Source: Ruminococcus sp. AF31-8BH (GTDB lineage Bacteria > Bacillota > Clostridia > Lachnospirales > Lachnospiraceae). From it: a DNA stretch of 64,000 bases. Below, piece after piece: positions 43,547 through 52,874 of the stretch. The notes under the pieces are model-generated. The model saw nothing but the letters and a program-made list of their open reading frames with translations, searched no databases and was not told where the DNA came from. Made by a program: the position numbers and the translations under genes. How positions within the stretch are numbered: the first letter of the stretch is position 1; each line of letters starts with the position of its first letter. Location: positions 310,001-374,000 of the forward strand of contig NZ_QTVN01000001.1 in assembly GCF_003460605.1 (NCBI RefSeq), written 5' to 3'.

Positions 43547-46500
43547 TTACTGATTCTTCTTTTTCTTTCTTCCACGAAGTCCTACTCCAACACCTGTAAT
43601 AAGTGCAAGTGCACCGATTCCAAGGTAAAGAAGTGGATTTGCATTGTCGCCTGTCTGTGGAAGCTTAGGCTCTGTCGGTACATTGGCAAGCTTAAGAGTT
43701 GCTACAACAACATCCGGTGCATTGTCATCATATCGAAGAGTTACATCGTGAGCTGTTTCATCAAGGATATATCCGTCAGCTGTTTTTGTCTCAACTACTG
43801 TATAATGGATATCTTCCTTAAATGAACCATCCTCATTGTAAGTACAGATAGGAAGCTCCTTGCTCTCTGCATGACCATTCTTGTCAGTAGTGAGTGTATC
43901 AAGCACCTTTCCGTCCTTATCCCTTACTTCAAATACAACACCCTCGATCGGCTTTCCGGTTACTTTGTCAGTTTTCTCAATGACAATCTTACCGACTGCC
44001 TGCTCATCCTTCATGGATACCTTCTGGATTTCTGCTGTCTCCTTTACTTCAAAGGTTACATCACTTGCCACCTTATATCCATATGGTGCAGATTCCTCTC
44101 TGAGTGTGTACTTTCCGACAGGAAGTCTCTCAATCATATGAGTCTTTCCTGCCTCTGATGTCCAGCTCTCAATAAGCTTTCCATCAGCATCAATAACTGA
44201 AAGCTTTGCTCCAGGCAATTCTTTCTTGCCTGTGATATCAGTCTTTGAAATTTCTACCTTGATCGGTGCATTTTCAAATGCTGCCTCAAACTCGATAACC
44301 TTTACCTTATCTCCCTGATATGAAGCATCCACATCAAAAATCTTATCAGACTTCACATAGCCCTTTGGTGCCTCAATCTCCTTGACATAATACTGTCCAA
44401 GTGGAAGGTCAGAGGTAAATGCAGCCTTTCCATCCTTGCCTGTTACTGTTCTCTCAATCTGCGTATCAGCTTTTACGATTACCGTGCCATCTTTGTTTAC
44501 GATATCTTCTTTCGCAAATAAACCAAATACTGCTCCTTCAAGTGCTTTCTTAGTCTCTGAATCCGTCTTGGTTACAGTAATCTGCACTTTCTGACGCTCA
44601 TTTGTCACATCCATTCCTGCGAAAACAACCTTTGTATTCTGGTCGATATAGGAAAGGTCTGCCTCAATCGGTGTATCATCTAATACAAATCCATCAATGG
44701 TCTTTGTCTCAACAAGATAATACTTGCCAATCGGAAGGTCATCAATTCTTGCGATACCCTTATCATTTGTCACGATGGTTGCCACCTTGTCTCCTGCCTT
44801 ATGATATACAGTGTCAAGTCCGTCAGCACTTACGATATTCTCTTTTGCATATACATCAAAAGTTACTCCTGCAAGGCTGTCCTTGAAGAAATTGAAGATA
44901 AAGTCGTACCAGTAACCCTTCATAAGAGTAGTATCTGTTACAAATTCGCCGTCCTTATTGATAACGATGGAACCTGTAGGAACTTCATCCTTCATCTCTA
45001 CATGCTGCACTTTGCCAGTGTCCTCTACTGTAAACTGGATATCTGCTGCCTTGAGATATCCGTAAGGAGCAAATTCCTCACGAAGAGTGTAAATCTCTCC
45101 AACTACAAGTCTCTTGATTACATGTGCTTCCTTAGCATCAGATGTCCATGTGTCTACCACATTTCCATCCTTATCAAGTACAGTAAGTGTTGCACCTGTA
45201 AGCTCTGCACCGCTTGTGATATCTGTCTTTGTAAACTCAAAGGTTGTAGGAGTGTTCTTATACTCGCTGTTATATACAGCAGTCTTAACATCCTGTCCCT
45301 GATATTTTGTATCAAAGTTTACTGCTTCCTCATTTGTCACATATCCGGCAGGCTTTACAAGCTCCCTTGCAACATATTTTGCAAATGGATAATTCTTAAC
45401 AAAAGCAATCTTTCCATTCTCATCAGATGTTGCCTTCTCAAGAAGTGTGCCTTTCTCGATAATAACTCTGCCATCAGCATTCTTGATATCCTCATCTGCA
45501 TAAAGACCAAATACTGCACCTGCAATCGGTGTGTTATCTTCTGCATCAAGCTTAGTCACTGACATATCAAGCTTCTGTCTGTCATCTGAGAAAGTAAGGC
45601 TTTCCTTGATAACAGGTGTCTTATCATCCACATATGTGAATGTCACTTTCTGCTCATTCGGATTTAATACATATCCGTATGGAGCTTCCACTTCCACAAC
45701 TCTGTACTGTCCAAGAGGAAGATTCTTTGCTGTTGCCTTTCCATCCTTGCCAGTTGTAAGAGTTGTCACAAGGTCTCCCTTGCTGTAATACTTAATGCGG
45801 TTTCCGTCTGCATCCTTCTGGTTGTCTGCTGTGTAAATATCTTCCGCAGCATAAACTTTGAATTTTGCTCCGGCAAGTGAGCCTTCCTTATAAACAAACT
45901 CTTTCTCATATGAGCTTGCAAGAAGTCCACCCTTGAATCCGTCAAGTACCTCTCCCTTCTTTTCTACAGTCAGCTCTCCGACTGCAGGGGCATCGGAATA
46001 TTCCACGGTGATGATTGCATCATTTGTATCACCATCTGTCTCAAATGCTGTATCAGTATCAACCGAGATGTTGACATACTTATCATTTACAACATATCCA
46101 AATGGTGCAGACACTTCCTCAATGCGGTAGTTACCGATTTTAAGTGCCTCCGGTAAGATTAAATCTCCGTCCTCATCAGTAAAGAATGAAGTATGCTCTA
46201 CCTTTGACGGATAAGTTGTGTACTGCTTTACATATTCGTTCTTATCAATATTGAAGATTTTAAACTCTGCATTTGGCACAAGTACTGTCTGCTTTGTATC
46301 GGAATCCTTCTTGATTACACGAAGCTTTGCAGTAAACTCCCTGTCAAGGAATACTCTCCATGTCTGAGGTTTGTCAGGATGGTTCTCGCTGATTTTTACC
46401 TCAAATGGCTTGATCGTCTTCATGTTATGCGGAGTCTTTGACTCAACTACCACATAAGTTCCATAAGGAATTGCAATGGAAACTGCATGCCCCTTGTCAT

Positions 46501-48925
46501 CGGATGTGATTGTTGTTGCTCCGTTTTCCCCGATTACAACCGGAGATGCCTTGTCAAAGTCATAACTTCCATCTGCCTTTACAGGTAAAGATGATTTCAA
46601 ATAAGCTGTAAACTCTGCACCTGCAAGCAGTCCTGCTTCAGTATCATCGCCATTGTCAGATACCTTGATAAGCTGGAATGGCTGCTTGATTACCTGCTCT
46701 GCTGAAGTTGTACTTCTTGATACCTCTGCTACAAGGTCTCCCTCATAATCACATACCACATCATGTTCCTCTTCGTCTAAGAGATACCCCTCTGATGGAG
46801 TGATTTCCTTTACATAATAATTTCCAAGGTAAAGGTTATTGACCTCTGCCTCTCCATTCTTATCTGTTGTAAGTGTTGCTACAAGGTCACCTGCTTTGAA
46901 TACGACTCCTGTTGCTCCGTCCGGATGCACGATATCGTTTCTTGCATAAAGACCATAAACTGCACCTTCAAGGCTTGCATCTCCCTGGGCAACTGCCTTG
47001 CCTGATTCCTTGTCTACCTTGTAGATATGAATCTTTGCTGTCGTTCTGTCATTCACAAATGTATGACTGAATGATGCCTTTGCCTGTGTTTCAGGTAATA
47101 CATTGAAATTGAAGCTGTAAACATCTTTACTGTTTCTGATATACGCATATGGTGCCTGTGTCTCTGATACATAATATCCGTTAGAGATTGGCAGATCCGC
47201 GCTGTAGCTTGCCTTTCCGTCCTCACCTGTAGTTACTGTCTCAAGAGCTGTACCCTTTGTCACAATAACCTGTCCGGCATAGTTTTTGATGTCATTTCCG
47301 GCATAAAGTGTGTACTTGCCGCCTTCAAGAGGGTTCTCTGTGTCAGAGTCCTTCTTTACGACAGATACATCCGCTTTCTGTCTTGTATTCTCAATCGTAG
47401 TTGATTCATACTGGACTGTCACAGTCTGGTGCTTATACTCAACTGCTACTGTCTGAGGTGTGGTATTGATTGTATATCCGTCAATGCTCTTAATCTCAGT
47501 AATCACATAAGTTCCAAGATGAAGGTCAGATAATACCACCTGTCCGTCAGTTCCTGTTGTTAGGCTTTCTGCTACAACATCGCCAGCACTATACACCTTT
47601 GTACCATCTGCCTTGTAGATATCTGCCCCGGCAGTTACCTTGAATGCTGCTCCGGAAAGCTTCTTTTTCTCATAGGTGAAATTGCTTCCATTCCATGAAC
47701 TAAGCACCTCACCCTCTTTATAAATTGTGATTGCTCCAAGCTGCTCTTTATCTGTTGCAGAGATTCCCGTTGTCTGTCCTGCTTTTACAGTAAGTGTATG
47801 AACCTTACCGGAAAGGACATATCCCTTTGGTGCGGTAATCTCTTTTACATAATAAGTGCCTGCAACAAGTGCAGCTGACTTTGCATATCCGTTTCCATCT
47901 GTTGTCATGGTCTGTACTCTGTTTGTGCATCCGCTGTCAGAATAGATTCCATAGACTGCACCGGAAAGCTTCACTCCGCTTGACTCATCTGTCTTTGTAA
48001 GCTCACCATATCCGATATTCTCTGTCTTGACCTTGATATATGCTTTGATAGGATCTGCTGTCGGTCTTTCAGAAATAAACTCCTGATATCCGCTCTTTCC
48101 TGTAAGCCAGAATACACAGCTTGATGTGGTCTCAACCTTGCCAGCATTGGATGTGAATGTTCCTGTTGTAGCTGTAGTATTCACGCTCGTTGAAGAGATT
48201 GTAATACTGTTGCCATTCTTATCAACAGAATATCCGCTGATGCCAAAATCAAAATCCGATAAAACACCATTGCTGTCAGATAATGTTGTTTCAAATCTCT
48301 GACTTCCATCATTCCACTTTAATTCATAAGTTGGTGCCTCACTGGTTCTGCGTGATGCAAAACTTGGAAGTGTTGCATTGTAGGAGCTGCTGATATTGTC
48401 TCTGAGTCTCTCATAATAGCTGTATGAAGAATCAGGACTTGGTGCTGTGTTGCAGAGCTTTCTCGCTGCCGAATCACCACTTCCGGTTCCAAAGATATCT
48501 GCTACAATAACCCATACCATTGCCTGAGTTGCGATATACTCATCGCACTGACTGTTGCTTGGTGCCGCCTTTTGTGTACTGTTAAACCCATAATAAAGGC
48601 AGTAACTTAAAAGCTTTCTCTGCTGTGCTGACATTGATGTGCTCGCATCATCGTAGCTGTTCATAAGCTGACCGCCATCTGCTCTTAATCCGAAATTCAT
48701 ACAATATGCAGAATTTCCGTCAAGAATTGAATACAGAATCTTGCCATGATTATATCCGGACTTCAGCTCACTTACTTCTCCGGAATTTTTGACTGACGCA
48801 TTCCAGAACGCAATATTTGCCTGCGGACTGGCTGCAAATGCTGTTGTTCCATTCGTAAAGAGTGTTCCAACCAGTGTGAGCATTGCCATAAATCCTGCCA
48901 TAAAACGCTTTAGTTTCTGTTTCAT
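43547..48925 (-). CDS. Giant LPXTG surface adhesin with thioester domain and 13 Cna-B/SpaA modules
   Basis: A 1792-aa cell-wall protein from the ATG at 48925 (AAGGAGG upstream). Signal peptide: residues 1-33. A thioester-type domain (about 40-300) has YCMNFG and ATQAMVW, the Cys and Gln of such covalent host-binding domains. About 13 Cna-B/SpaA-like modules follow, many with the EAPYGY or EAPKGY turn and a Lys near the start (TKTD), suited to isopeptide bonds. It ends LPQTGDNANPLLYLG, membrane helix, RKKKKNQ. The ICE sortase (12544) is the likely anchoring enzyme. It probably promotes mating contact or host binding. Confidence 0.92.
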   Translation of the reverse strand: MKQKLKRFMAGFMAMLTLVGTLFTNGTTAFAASPQANIAFWNASVKNSGEVSELKSGYNHGKILYSILDGNSAYCMNFGLRADGGQLMNSYDDASTSMSAQQRKLLSYCLYYGFNSTQKAAPSNSQCDEYIATQAMVWVIVADIFGTGSGDSAARKLCNTAPSPDSSYSYYERLRDNISSSYNATLPSFASRRTSEAPTYELKWNDGSQRFETTLSDSNGVLSDFDFGISGYSVDKNGNSITISSTSVNTTATTGTFTSNAGKVETTSSCVFWLTGKSGYQEFISERPTADPIKAYIKVKTENIGYGELTKTDESSGVKLSGAVYGIYSDSGCTNRVQTMTTDGNGYAKSAALVAGTYYVKEITAPKGYVLSGKVHTLTVKAGQTTGISATDKEQLGAITIYKEGEVLSSWNGSNFTYEKKKLSGAAFKVTAGADIYKADGTKVYSAGDVVAESLTTGTDGQVVLSDLHLGTYVITEIKSIDGYTINTTPQTVAVEYKHQTVTVQYESTTIENTRQKADVSVVKKDSDTENPLEGGKYTLYAGNDIKNYAGQVIVTKGTALETVTTGEDGKASYSADLPISNGYYVSETQAPYAYIRNSKDVYSFNFNVLPETQAKASFSHTFVNDRTTAKIHIYKVDKESGKAVAQGDASLEGAVYGLYARNDIVHPDGATGVVFKAGDLVATLTTDKNGEAEVNNLYLGNYYVKEITPSEGYLLDEEEHDVVCDYEGDLVAEVSRSTTSAEQVIKQPFQLIKVSDNGDDTEAGLLAGAEFTAYLKSSLPVKADGSYDFDKASPVVIGENGATTITSDDKGHAVSIAIPYGTYVVVESKTPHNMKTIKPFEVKISENHPDKPQTWRVFLDREFTAKLRVIKKDSDTKQTVLVPNAEFKIFNIDKNEYVKQYTTYPSKVEHTSFFTDEDGDLILPEALKIGNYRIEEVSAPFGYVVNDKYVNISVDTDTAFETDGDTNDAIITVEYSDAPAVGELTVEKKGEVLDGFKGGLLASSYEKEFVYKEGSLAGAKFKVYAAEDIYTADNQKDADGNRIKYYSKGDLVTTLTTGKDGKATAKNLPLGQYRVVEVEAPYGYVLNPNEQKVTFTYVDDKTPVIKESLTFSDDRQKLDMSVTKLDAEDNTPIAGAVFGLYADEDIKNADGRVIIEKGTLLEKATSDENGKIAFVKNYPFAKYVARELVKPAGYVTNEEAVNFDTKYQGQDVKTAVYNSEYKNTPTTFEFTKTDITSGAELTGATLTVLDKDGNVVDTWTSDAKEAHVIKRLVVGEIYTLREEFAPYGYLKAADIQFTVEDTGKVQHVEMKDEVPTGSIVINKDGEFVTDTTLMKGYWYDFIFNFFKDSLAGVTFDVYAKENIVSADGLDTVYHKAGDKVATIVTNDKGIARIDDLPIGKYYLVETKTIDGFVLDDTPIEADLSYIDQNTKVVFAGMDVTNERQKVQITVTKTDSETKKALEGAVFGLFAKEDIVNKDGTVIVKADTQIERTVTGKDGKAAFTSDLPLGQYYVKEIEAPKGYVKSDKIFDVDASYQGDKVKVIEFEAAFENAPIKVEISKTDITGKKELPGAKLSVIDADGKLIESWTSEAGKTHMIERLPVGKYTLREESAPYGYKVASDVTFEVKETAEIQKVSMKDEQAVGKIVIEKTDKVTGKPIEGVVFEVRDKDGKVLDTLTTDKNGHAESKELPICTYNEDGSFKEDIHYTVVETKTADGYILDETAHDVTLRYDDNAPDVVVATLKLANVPTEPKLPQTGDNANPLLYLGIGALALITGVGVGLRGRKKKKNQ

Positions 48926-48950
48926 GTGCTCTTTCCTCCTTAATTTACGC

Positions 48951-48991
48951 ATAAAAAAAGAAAGACATAAGTTTATGGCTTACATCTTTCT
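48951..48991 (-). terminator. Terminator after the lipoprotein gene
   Basis: AGAAAGATGTAAG/CTTATGTCTTTCT stem followed by TTTTTTTAT on the minus strand, 26 bases after the lipoprotein stop. Confidence 0.85.
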
Positions 48992-49016
48992 TCCTTCTGC
49001 TTCTATTCGTTTTTAT

Positions 49017-49805
49017 TTATCTGTGACATCGAAACTCGTAATAGTCTGTGCCGCCTGTCGTGTAAACTCCATCATAACTGATGTAGAATACCGGATCTGT
49101 TTCCAAAAGTAACATACTTGCAATATATTCTGCGATTGCATCCTCAGATGATAACCGCTGTCCATCAATGGTACTTGCTTTGTTGAGGTCTGTCTCTACA
49201 AACACACTATAATAAGAGCCTTCCATACCATCGTAAGGATAGTACTCATTGTACTCTTCCTGCGTGATACTGCCGTCATTCAAATGATTCTGTAAATTCT
49301 GCTGTGTGGTAATCATCCCTCCTGCCTGACACTTTGCTGTTGCAAGTGACACAACATTCTGTGGACTGTACGCCACGGATGCAGGCTGTGGATTGCTCAC
49401 ATTGTCTTTCGGACTGTCTGTAGTCTGACCACCATTACCTGCATTACTCTGATTTCCACCAGCTTCCTTATTACCACTTGCAGGAGCTTTCTGTTCCGGC
49501 TCGTCATCCTGCTCTGACTTTTCTTTCTGCTTTGAAGCAGTTTCATTATCAGCAGACTGGTTATCTTCCTTATCAGTCTTCTCTTCTGAATCCTTAACCT
49601 CGGCAATATCTTTCTCTGTCTCTTCACTTCCAGCTTCGGTTGTGACCTCTGTAACAGCTTCCGTTGCCATTGCTACTTCTTCAGTTGGTTTTACGCTTTC
49701 CATCTGTTTCTCTGTCTGATTATCAGCCTTTTCCTTACCACCATTACAGGCAGCCATTGAAAAGACCAGTACTGCGGATAATAAGATAATACTTATCTTC
49801 TTCAT
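49017..49805 (-). CDS. Surface lipoprotein (262 aa)
   Basis: From the ATG at 49805, a lipoprotein signal ends in MAACNGG (lipobox cysteine at residue 20). A long Glu/Lys/Thr/Asn-rich, disordered region follows (to about 150), then a folded domain with VETDLNKASTIDGQRLSSEDAIAEYIASM and YYEFRCHR at the C-terminus. The family is not recognised. Its place between the partition and adhesin genes matches Tn1549/CTn4 elements. A structured leader lies just upstream. Confidence 0.78.
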   Translation of the reverse strand: MKKISIILLSAVLVFSMAACNGGKEKADNQTEKQMESVKPTEEVAMATEAVTEVTTEAGSEETEKDIAEVKDSEEKTDKEDNQSADNETASKQKEKSEQDDEPEQKAPASGNKEAGGNQSNAGNGGQTTDSPKDNVSNPQPASVAYSPQNVVSLATAKCQAGGMITTQQNLQNHLNDGSITQEEYNEYYPYDGMEGSYYSVFVETDLNKASTIDGQRLSSEDAIAEYIASMLLLETDPVFYISYDGVYTTGGTDYYEFRCHR

Positions 49806-49824
49806 AGTAATCACCCATCCCTTC

Positions 49825-49916
49825 TCCGCAAGAGGGACGGGCTTTGTGTTCCGTGCCATCCACCCTTGCGGTGAACTATTTATCTGTAATGCACGGGACA
49901 CATAGGACTGTCCCGT
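49825..49916 (-). promoter_or_regulatory. Structured leader upstream of the lipoprotein gene
   Basis: Contains CGGGACA/TGTCCCG (49894-49915). On the minus strand it has GCATTA, ACCGCAAGG, then GGAACACAAAGCCCG, the same series of motifs as upstream of virB4 (29632-29701). Possibly a shared RNA control element of the ICE. Confidence 0.45.
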
Positions 49917-50040
49917 ATTCTGTGCATCTTAAACTCCTTTCATTATACCAGCTCTCTTATTTTAAAGAAATACTGCATAAGTCTTCTGTTTTTCTTGTAA
50001 TTTAAGAATAAACCCTTTACCTGCATACGCTCACCTCCTC

Positions 50041-50214
50041 TCAGAATGTGCCCATTCTTACGAATGAAAGAAATATCCTTGCCACCATAGCGAATAGAAG
50101 AAGAATTATTCTGGCAAGTCCTAAGACCAGCTTCAACGCTCCAAGAATTATCCTCAATATCCACTTGAGTATCTCTAAAATTACTGTTCCTACGGCTCCC
50201 ATAACTCTTCTCAT
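50041..50214 (-). CDS. Small membrane protein (57 aa)
   Basis: From the ATG at 50214 (AAAGGAG 10 bases upstream), MRRVMGAVGTVILEILKWILRIIL and onward. Nearly the whole chain is hydrophobic with regularly placed Arg/Lys, giving two or more amphipathic or membrane helices. Similar short Arg-punctuated hydrophobic proteins are common after parM in these ICEs. Function unknown. A competing longer frame (49943-50305) crosses the upstream gene and is not supported. Confidence 0.6.
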   Translation of the reverse strand: MRRVMGAVGTVILEILKWILRIILGALKLVLGLARIILLLFAMVARIFLSFVRMGTF

Positions 50215-50219
50215 AATAA

Positions 50220-50669
50220 TCAGTCTCCTTTCGACATCCATCCCATTGCAAGTCCTGCAACATCTGCATCGTCCATAACATCTTCTGTAGGTTCTTGTGC
50301 TTCATTATTGGCTGCCTGCATTATTACCGGCTGACCAACATTCATCCCGGATATCACTCCGCCTAACAGCTTTATTACCTCTTTTCTAGCCTCATTGGTT
50401 GCTGCTTCAATGACCTCTTCCTTAATGTCATCAATATCTTCTGACCGGATATATTCAGCCCTCTCTTTTTCCTTCTTCTTGATAACAAAAGTTTCTTTTC
50501 CATAATTATCAATGTAGAACTGAATCGCATCTATAATGAACTGGTTCTTAGATTTGAAAATCTTCGGATCAAGGTTCTGAATCACATCATTGATTTTCAC
50601 ATGCTGAGGATTGCTCATGTTGAGGCGGACAGAAGTTTTTACTTCATATTCAAGTCTTCTTCCCATCAT
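50220..50669 (-). CDS. ParR-like partition adaptor
   Basis: A 149-aa protein directly after the ParM-like gene (8-base gap). The N-terminal ~55 residues look like a ribbon-helix-helix DNA binder (YEVKTSVRLNMSNPQHVKINDVIQNL; KNQFIIDAIQFYIDNYG). The C-terminal part is acidic and likely binds the ParM filament, as in type II plasmid partition. Identification rests mainly on gene context. Confidence 0.65.
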   Translation of the reverse strand: MMGRRLEYEVKTSVRLNMSNPQHVKINDVIQNLDPKIFKSKNQFIIDAIQFYIDNYGKETFVIKKKEKERAEYIRSEDIDDIKEEVIEAATNEARKEVIKLLGGVISGMNVGQPVIMQAANNEAQEPTEDVMDDADVAGLAMGWMSKGD

Positions 50670-50677
50670 CTGCCTCC

Positions 50678-51598
50678 TTATGATAATCGCTTAGTGCTTT
50701 TAAGTCCCATTGTGGCAAGCTGCTCATATCCTCTTGCATTTGCCTTTACATCAAGGTTATAGGAAATGTTCTTAGCATCATGACTACCAAAATTCTTCAT
50801 CACAACTGCCCCGCCACCGACAAATACAATCGGTGTAGTCTTTAAGTTATACCCAAACTCACGGATTGAGTTATATACCTTATCAACAAAATCCTCTATC
50901 TCTGCCTTGATAATGGCAAAGTATTCATCATCAATATCTGACCTGCCATATCGCATGATATTCTGTATCTCTGACTCGTCTACCTCTCCGTTAAGTTGTC
51001 TTACACACTGTTCATTGATAGAACGCATACAGGTAATAAGACCTTTTGGTATCGTCACACACTTTGATTCATCCGGTGACTTGTTGATTACCGGCATAAT
51101 GTCGATTGTCCAGCTACCGATATCTACTATCAGCGTTTTCTTTGCCATTGTAGGAATCTTGTCCACTACTGCTGCATAACACTGAGGGAATACTGCCACA
51201 TCATCCATTTCAATATAATACGGCTCATTCTCATATTTGAAGCTTACACGCTTATTCTTTGTCAGGTACTTGATAAAATCATTCTTCTCTGCTCCAAACC
51301 TTGTAAGTGGTAGTCCTACGGCAAGGAATACCTTTGCCTCTGCAAGACCTCTTCTTTTAAGTTCCTTAGCAACTGCTGCAAGAGTGAGAAGATAAAAGCT
51401 GTCATCTTCGACCTTTGTATCCTTTACTTCCTGCCTCACAGTTCCAACCTTATAGAACTTTCCTTCATACTCAAGTACATCGCCGAAAAGTGCCGGAGTT
51501 GTTGTAATCTCCTTAACTCCTGTGACAAATACCTGAGAGATTGTTTTCATCATTGACCAACCATGATCAATGCCGATTACTTCTAACTTGTTATTCAT
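50678..51598 (-). CDS. ParM/StbA-like actin-type ATPase
   Basis: 306 aa from the ATG at 51598. Actin-fold motifs: VIGIDHGWSMMKT (phosphate 1), LIVDIGSWTIDIM (phosphate 2), IVFVGGGAVVMK (adenosine). ParM filaments push DNA copies apart. Their presence in an ICE suggests segregation of a circular replicating form. With the adaptor gene downstream it forms a type II-like partition cassette. Confidence 0.88.
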   Translation of the reverse strand: MNNKLEVIGIDHGWSMMKTISQVFVTGVKEITTTPALFGDVLEYEGKFYKVGTVRQEVKDTKVEDDSFYLLTLAAVAKELKRRGLAEAKVFLAVGLPLTRFGAEKNDFIKYLTKNKRVSFKYENEPYYIEMDDVAVFPQCYAAVVDKIPTMAKKTLIVDIGSWTIDIMPVINKSPDESKCVTIPKGLITCMRSINEQCVRQLNGEVDESEIQNIMRYGRSDIDDEYFAIIKAEIEDFVDKVYNSIREFGYNLKTTPIVFVGGGAVVMKNFGSHDAKNISYNLDVKANARGYEQLATMGLKSTKRLS

Positions 51599-51649
51599 AT
51601 GTTTTGCACATCCTTTCTCCTTAAATAGCCACTTGAACATCTTAACCAC

Positions 51650-51904
51650 CTACTTTCCTATCAGCTTTCGCATACAAGGAAAACAATAACCATTCCCTTG
51701 ATAATATGGACATCCGACACATTCCGCTGGAAGCTTCTGTTCTTTTTTCTTAGATGGTTTACAACATGTTCCATTGGCACATCTGTTGTTATGTCCCCAG
51801 AAGAATCTACAATGCATACAATCTTTTAATTCTCTTTCAAGCTTTTCTTCTGGAGATACAAACCTGCGTTTCTTATGCTTATCTCTTTTTTCAACTGTTC
51901 CCAC
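51650..51904 (-). CDS. Cys-rich ICE protein
   Basis: A basic N-terminus is followed by four Cys pairs: CMHCRFFWGHNNRC, CC, CVGCPYY and CFPC. This is a likely double zinc-binding protein. GTG at 51904 is preferred (GGGAGGAG 8 bases upstream); a TTG at 51925 would be longer. It overlaps the small membrane protein upstream by 14 bases and is followed by the ParM-like gene. Confidence 0.7.
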   Translation of the reverse strand: MGTVEKRDKHKKRRFVSPEEKLERELKDCMHCRFFWGHNNRCANGTCCKPSKKKEQKLPAECVGCPYYQGNGYCFPCMRKLIGK

Positions 51905-52040
51905 CAGAGCTCTCCTCCCTTCCAAGGAGTGATTGCTCTCTTATATTTTCCAATATCCTGTCCGACTCACCTGCTGTCCTTGCTAATGAATACAATACAA
52001 TAAGAACAATAATTATAAATGCTATGCTAAATCCCATCAT
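51891..52040 (-). CDS. Small membrane protein (49 aa)
   Basis: MMGFSIAFIIIVLIVLYSLA is a membrane helix, followed by a polar tail ending REESSGGNS. GAAGGAGG precedes the ATG by about 9 bases. It overlaps the Cys-rich gene, suggesting coupling, and is the first gene of the partition operon. Confidence 0.65.
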   Translation of the reverse strand: MMGFSIAFIIIVLIVLYSLARTAGESDRILENIREQSLLGREESSGGNS

Positions 52041-52079
52041 CACTTTATCCTCCTTCAAATTAGTTGCCATATAGACAAA

Positions 52080-52586
52080 ATTTGAATTTGGAAGTGATAT
52101 AGTCTACATGGCTATGCTTAATGCTAAGCATGTAGGTACACGCCAGTCTTCTAGACTCCTATATCGCCCCGTGTACAAAGAGGTGTTCTCACCTCCGGGA
52201 GTTACAGACGAGCCACAAAATGTGTTTCACGACGCCCTTCTGAATTATCAGAAGCACTATCTCCTCTTTTAGCCTTTTGAGGATAAGGACAAACTTCTCG
52301 CCCTCTGTGGTTGATTATCCTTACGCAACATGCCGAATCCTTTTTCCAGATTTCCATCCAACTTCTCACCCTTCATCTTTCGATCCATCAGGCTACTAAT
52401 ATGATAGCTGTGACTTTCATCCTCCAGGTACATGCCCCGTAATTTTACTACCTACAGAAATTCTGTAGTGCAAACTACTTTGCAAATCTGTAACTGATTA
52501 TTCAATTGTTATGTCCAATCTCTCTTGGACAATTGATATTCTACAATGCACTTTAATTTTACGGAAGTGACACCACTGGTGTATTT
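52080..52586. ncRNA. Structured region with no clear gene, upstream of the partition operon
   Basis: About 500 bp without a convincing gene. It contains several stems: ATGCTTA/TAAGCAT (52116-52133) inside CTACATG/CATGTAG, GTACACG/CGTGTAC (about 52136-52175) enclosing AGTCTTCTAGACT, and GAGGTG/CACCTC (52180-52195). On the minus strand it would be the long leader of the partition operon. A small frame after GGAGG (MKVTAIILVA-stop, then an overlapping 38-codon frame from about 52390) is possible but weak. Confidence 0.45.
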
Positions 52587-52871
52587 TTACGAATTTTCAC
52601 CAGTTTTTGGTGTATTTGTCATTTCCTTTAATTTGTTCCATGTATGCTTAGGCAGTTCTCTTGCCGGCTCTCTGAATCGTTCAAGATATTTTTCAAATAA
52701 TTCCGTATTGATTAATGCTGAATTACCGACTTTATAGACTGCTCCTGCCTCTCTCGCAATTACTATGATTCTAGATTTACTTATCCCATAAATAATCGCT
52801 CCTTCCTCTGCATTGACAAATTTTTTCATAAAATCCTTTGTATCTGAATAGCACTTATATGAGTAACTCAT
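52587..52871 (-). CDS. DUF6462-like protein, copy 3
   Basis: A 94-aa member of a three-gene tandem family. The shared pattern is KFVNAEEGAIIYGISKSRIIVIARE-AGAVYKVGNSALINTELFEKYLERFR, an excisionase-like winged-helix arrangement as in DUF6462. It has an extra C-terminal basic/polar tail. The copy upstream ends 4 bases before it. Likely a DNA-binding regulator or directionality factor. Confidence 0.72.
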   Translation of the reverse strand: MSYSYKCYSDTKDFMKKFVNAEEGAIIYGISKSRIIVIAREAGAVYKVGNSALINTELFEKYLERFREPARELPKHTWNKLKEMTNTPKTGENS

Positions 52872-52874
52872 TCA

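Noticed and set aside
49943..50305. 120-codon frame overlapping the small membrane protein
   Set aside because: It starts inside the ParR-like gene, lacks a good ribosome site and has no family resemblance; the hydrophobic frame at 50041-50214 is better supported.
52300..52480. Group II intron or retron RNA
   Set aside because: No domain V-like GAGC...GUUC element or reverse transcriptase gene was found; the stems alone do not support it.
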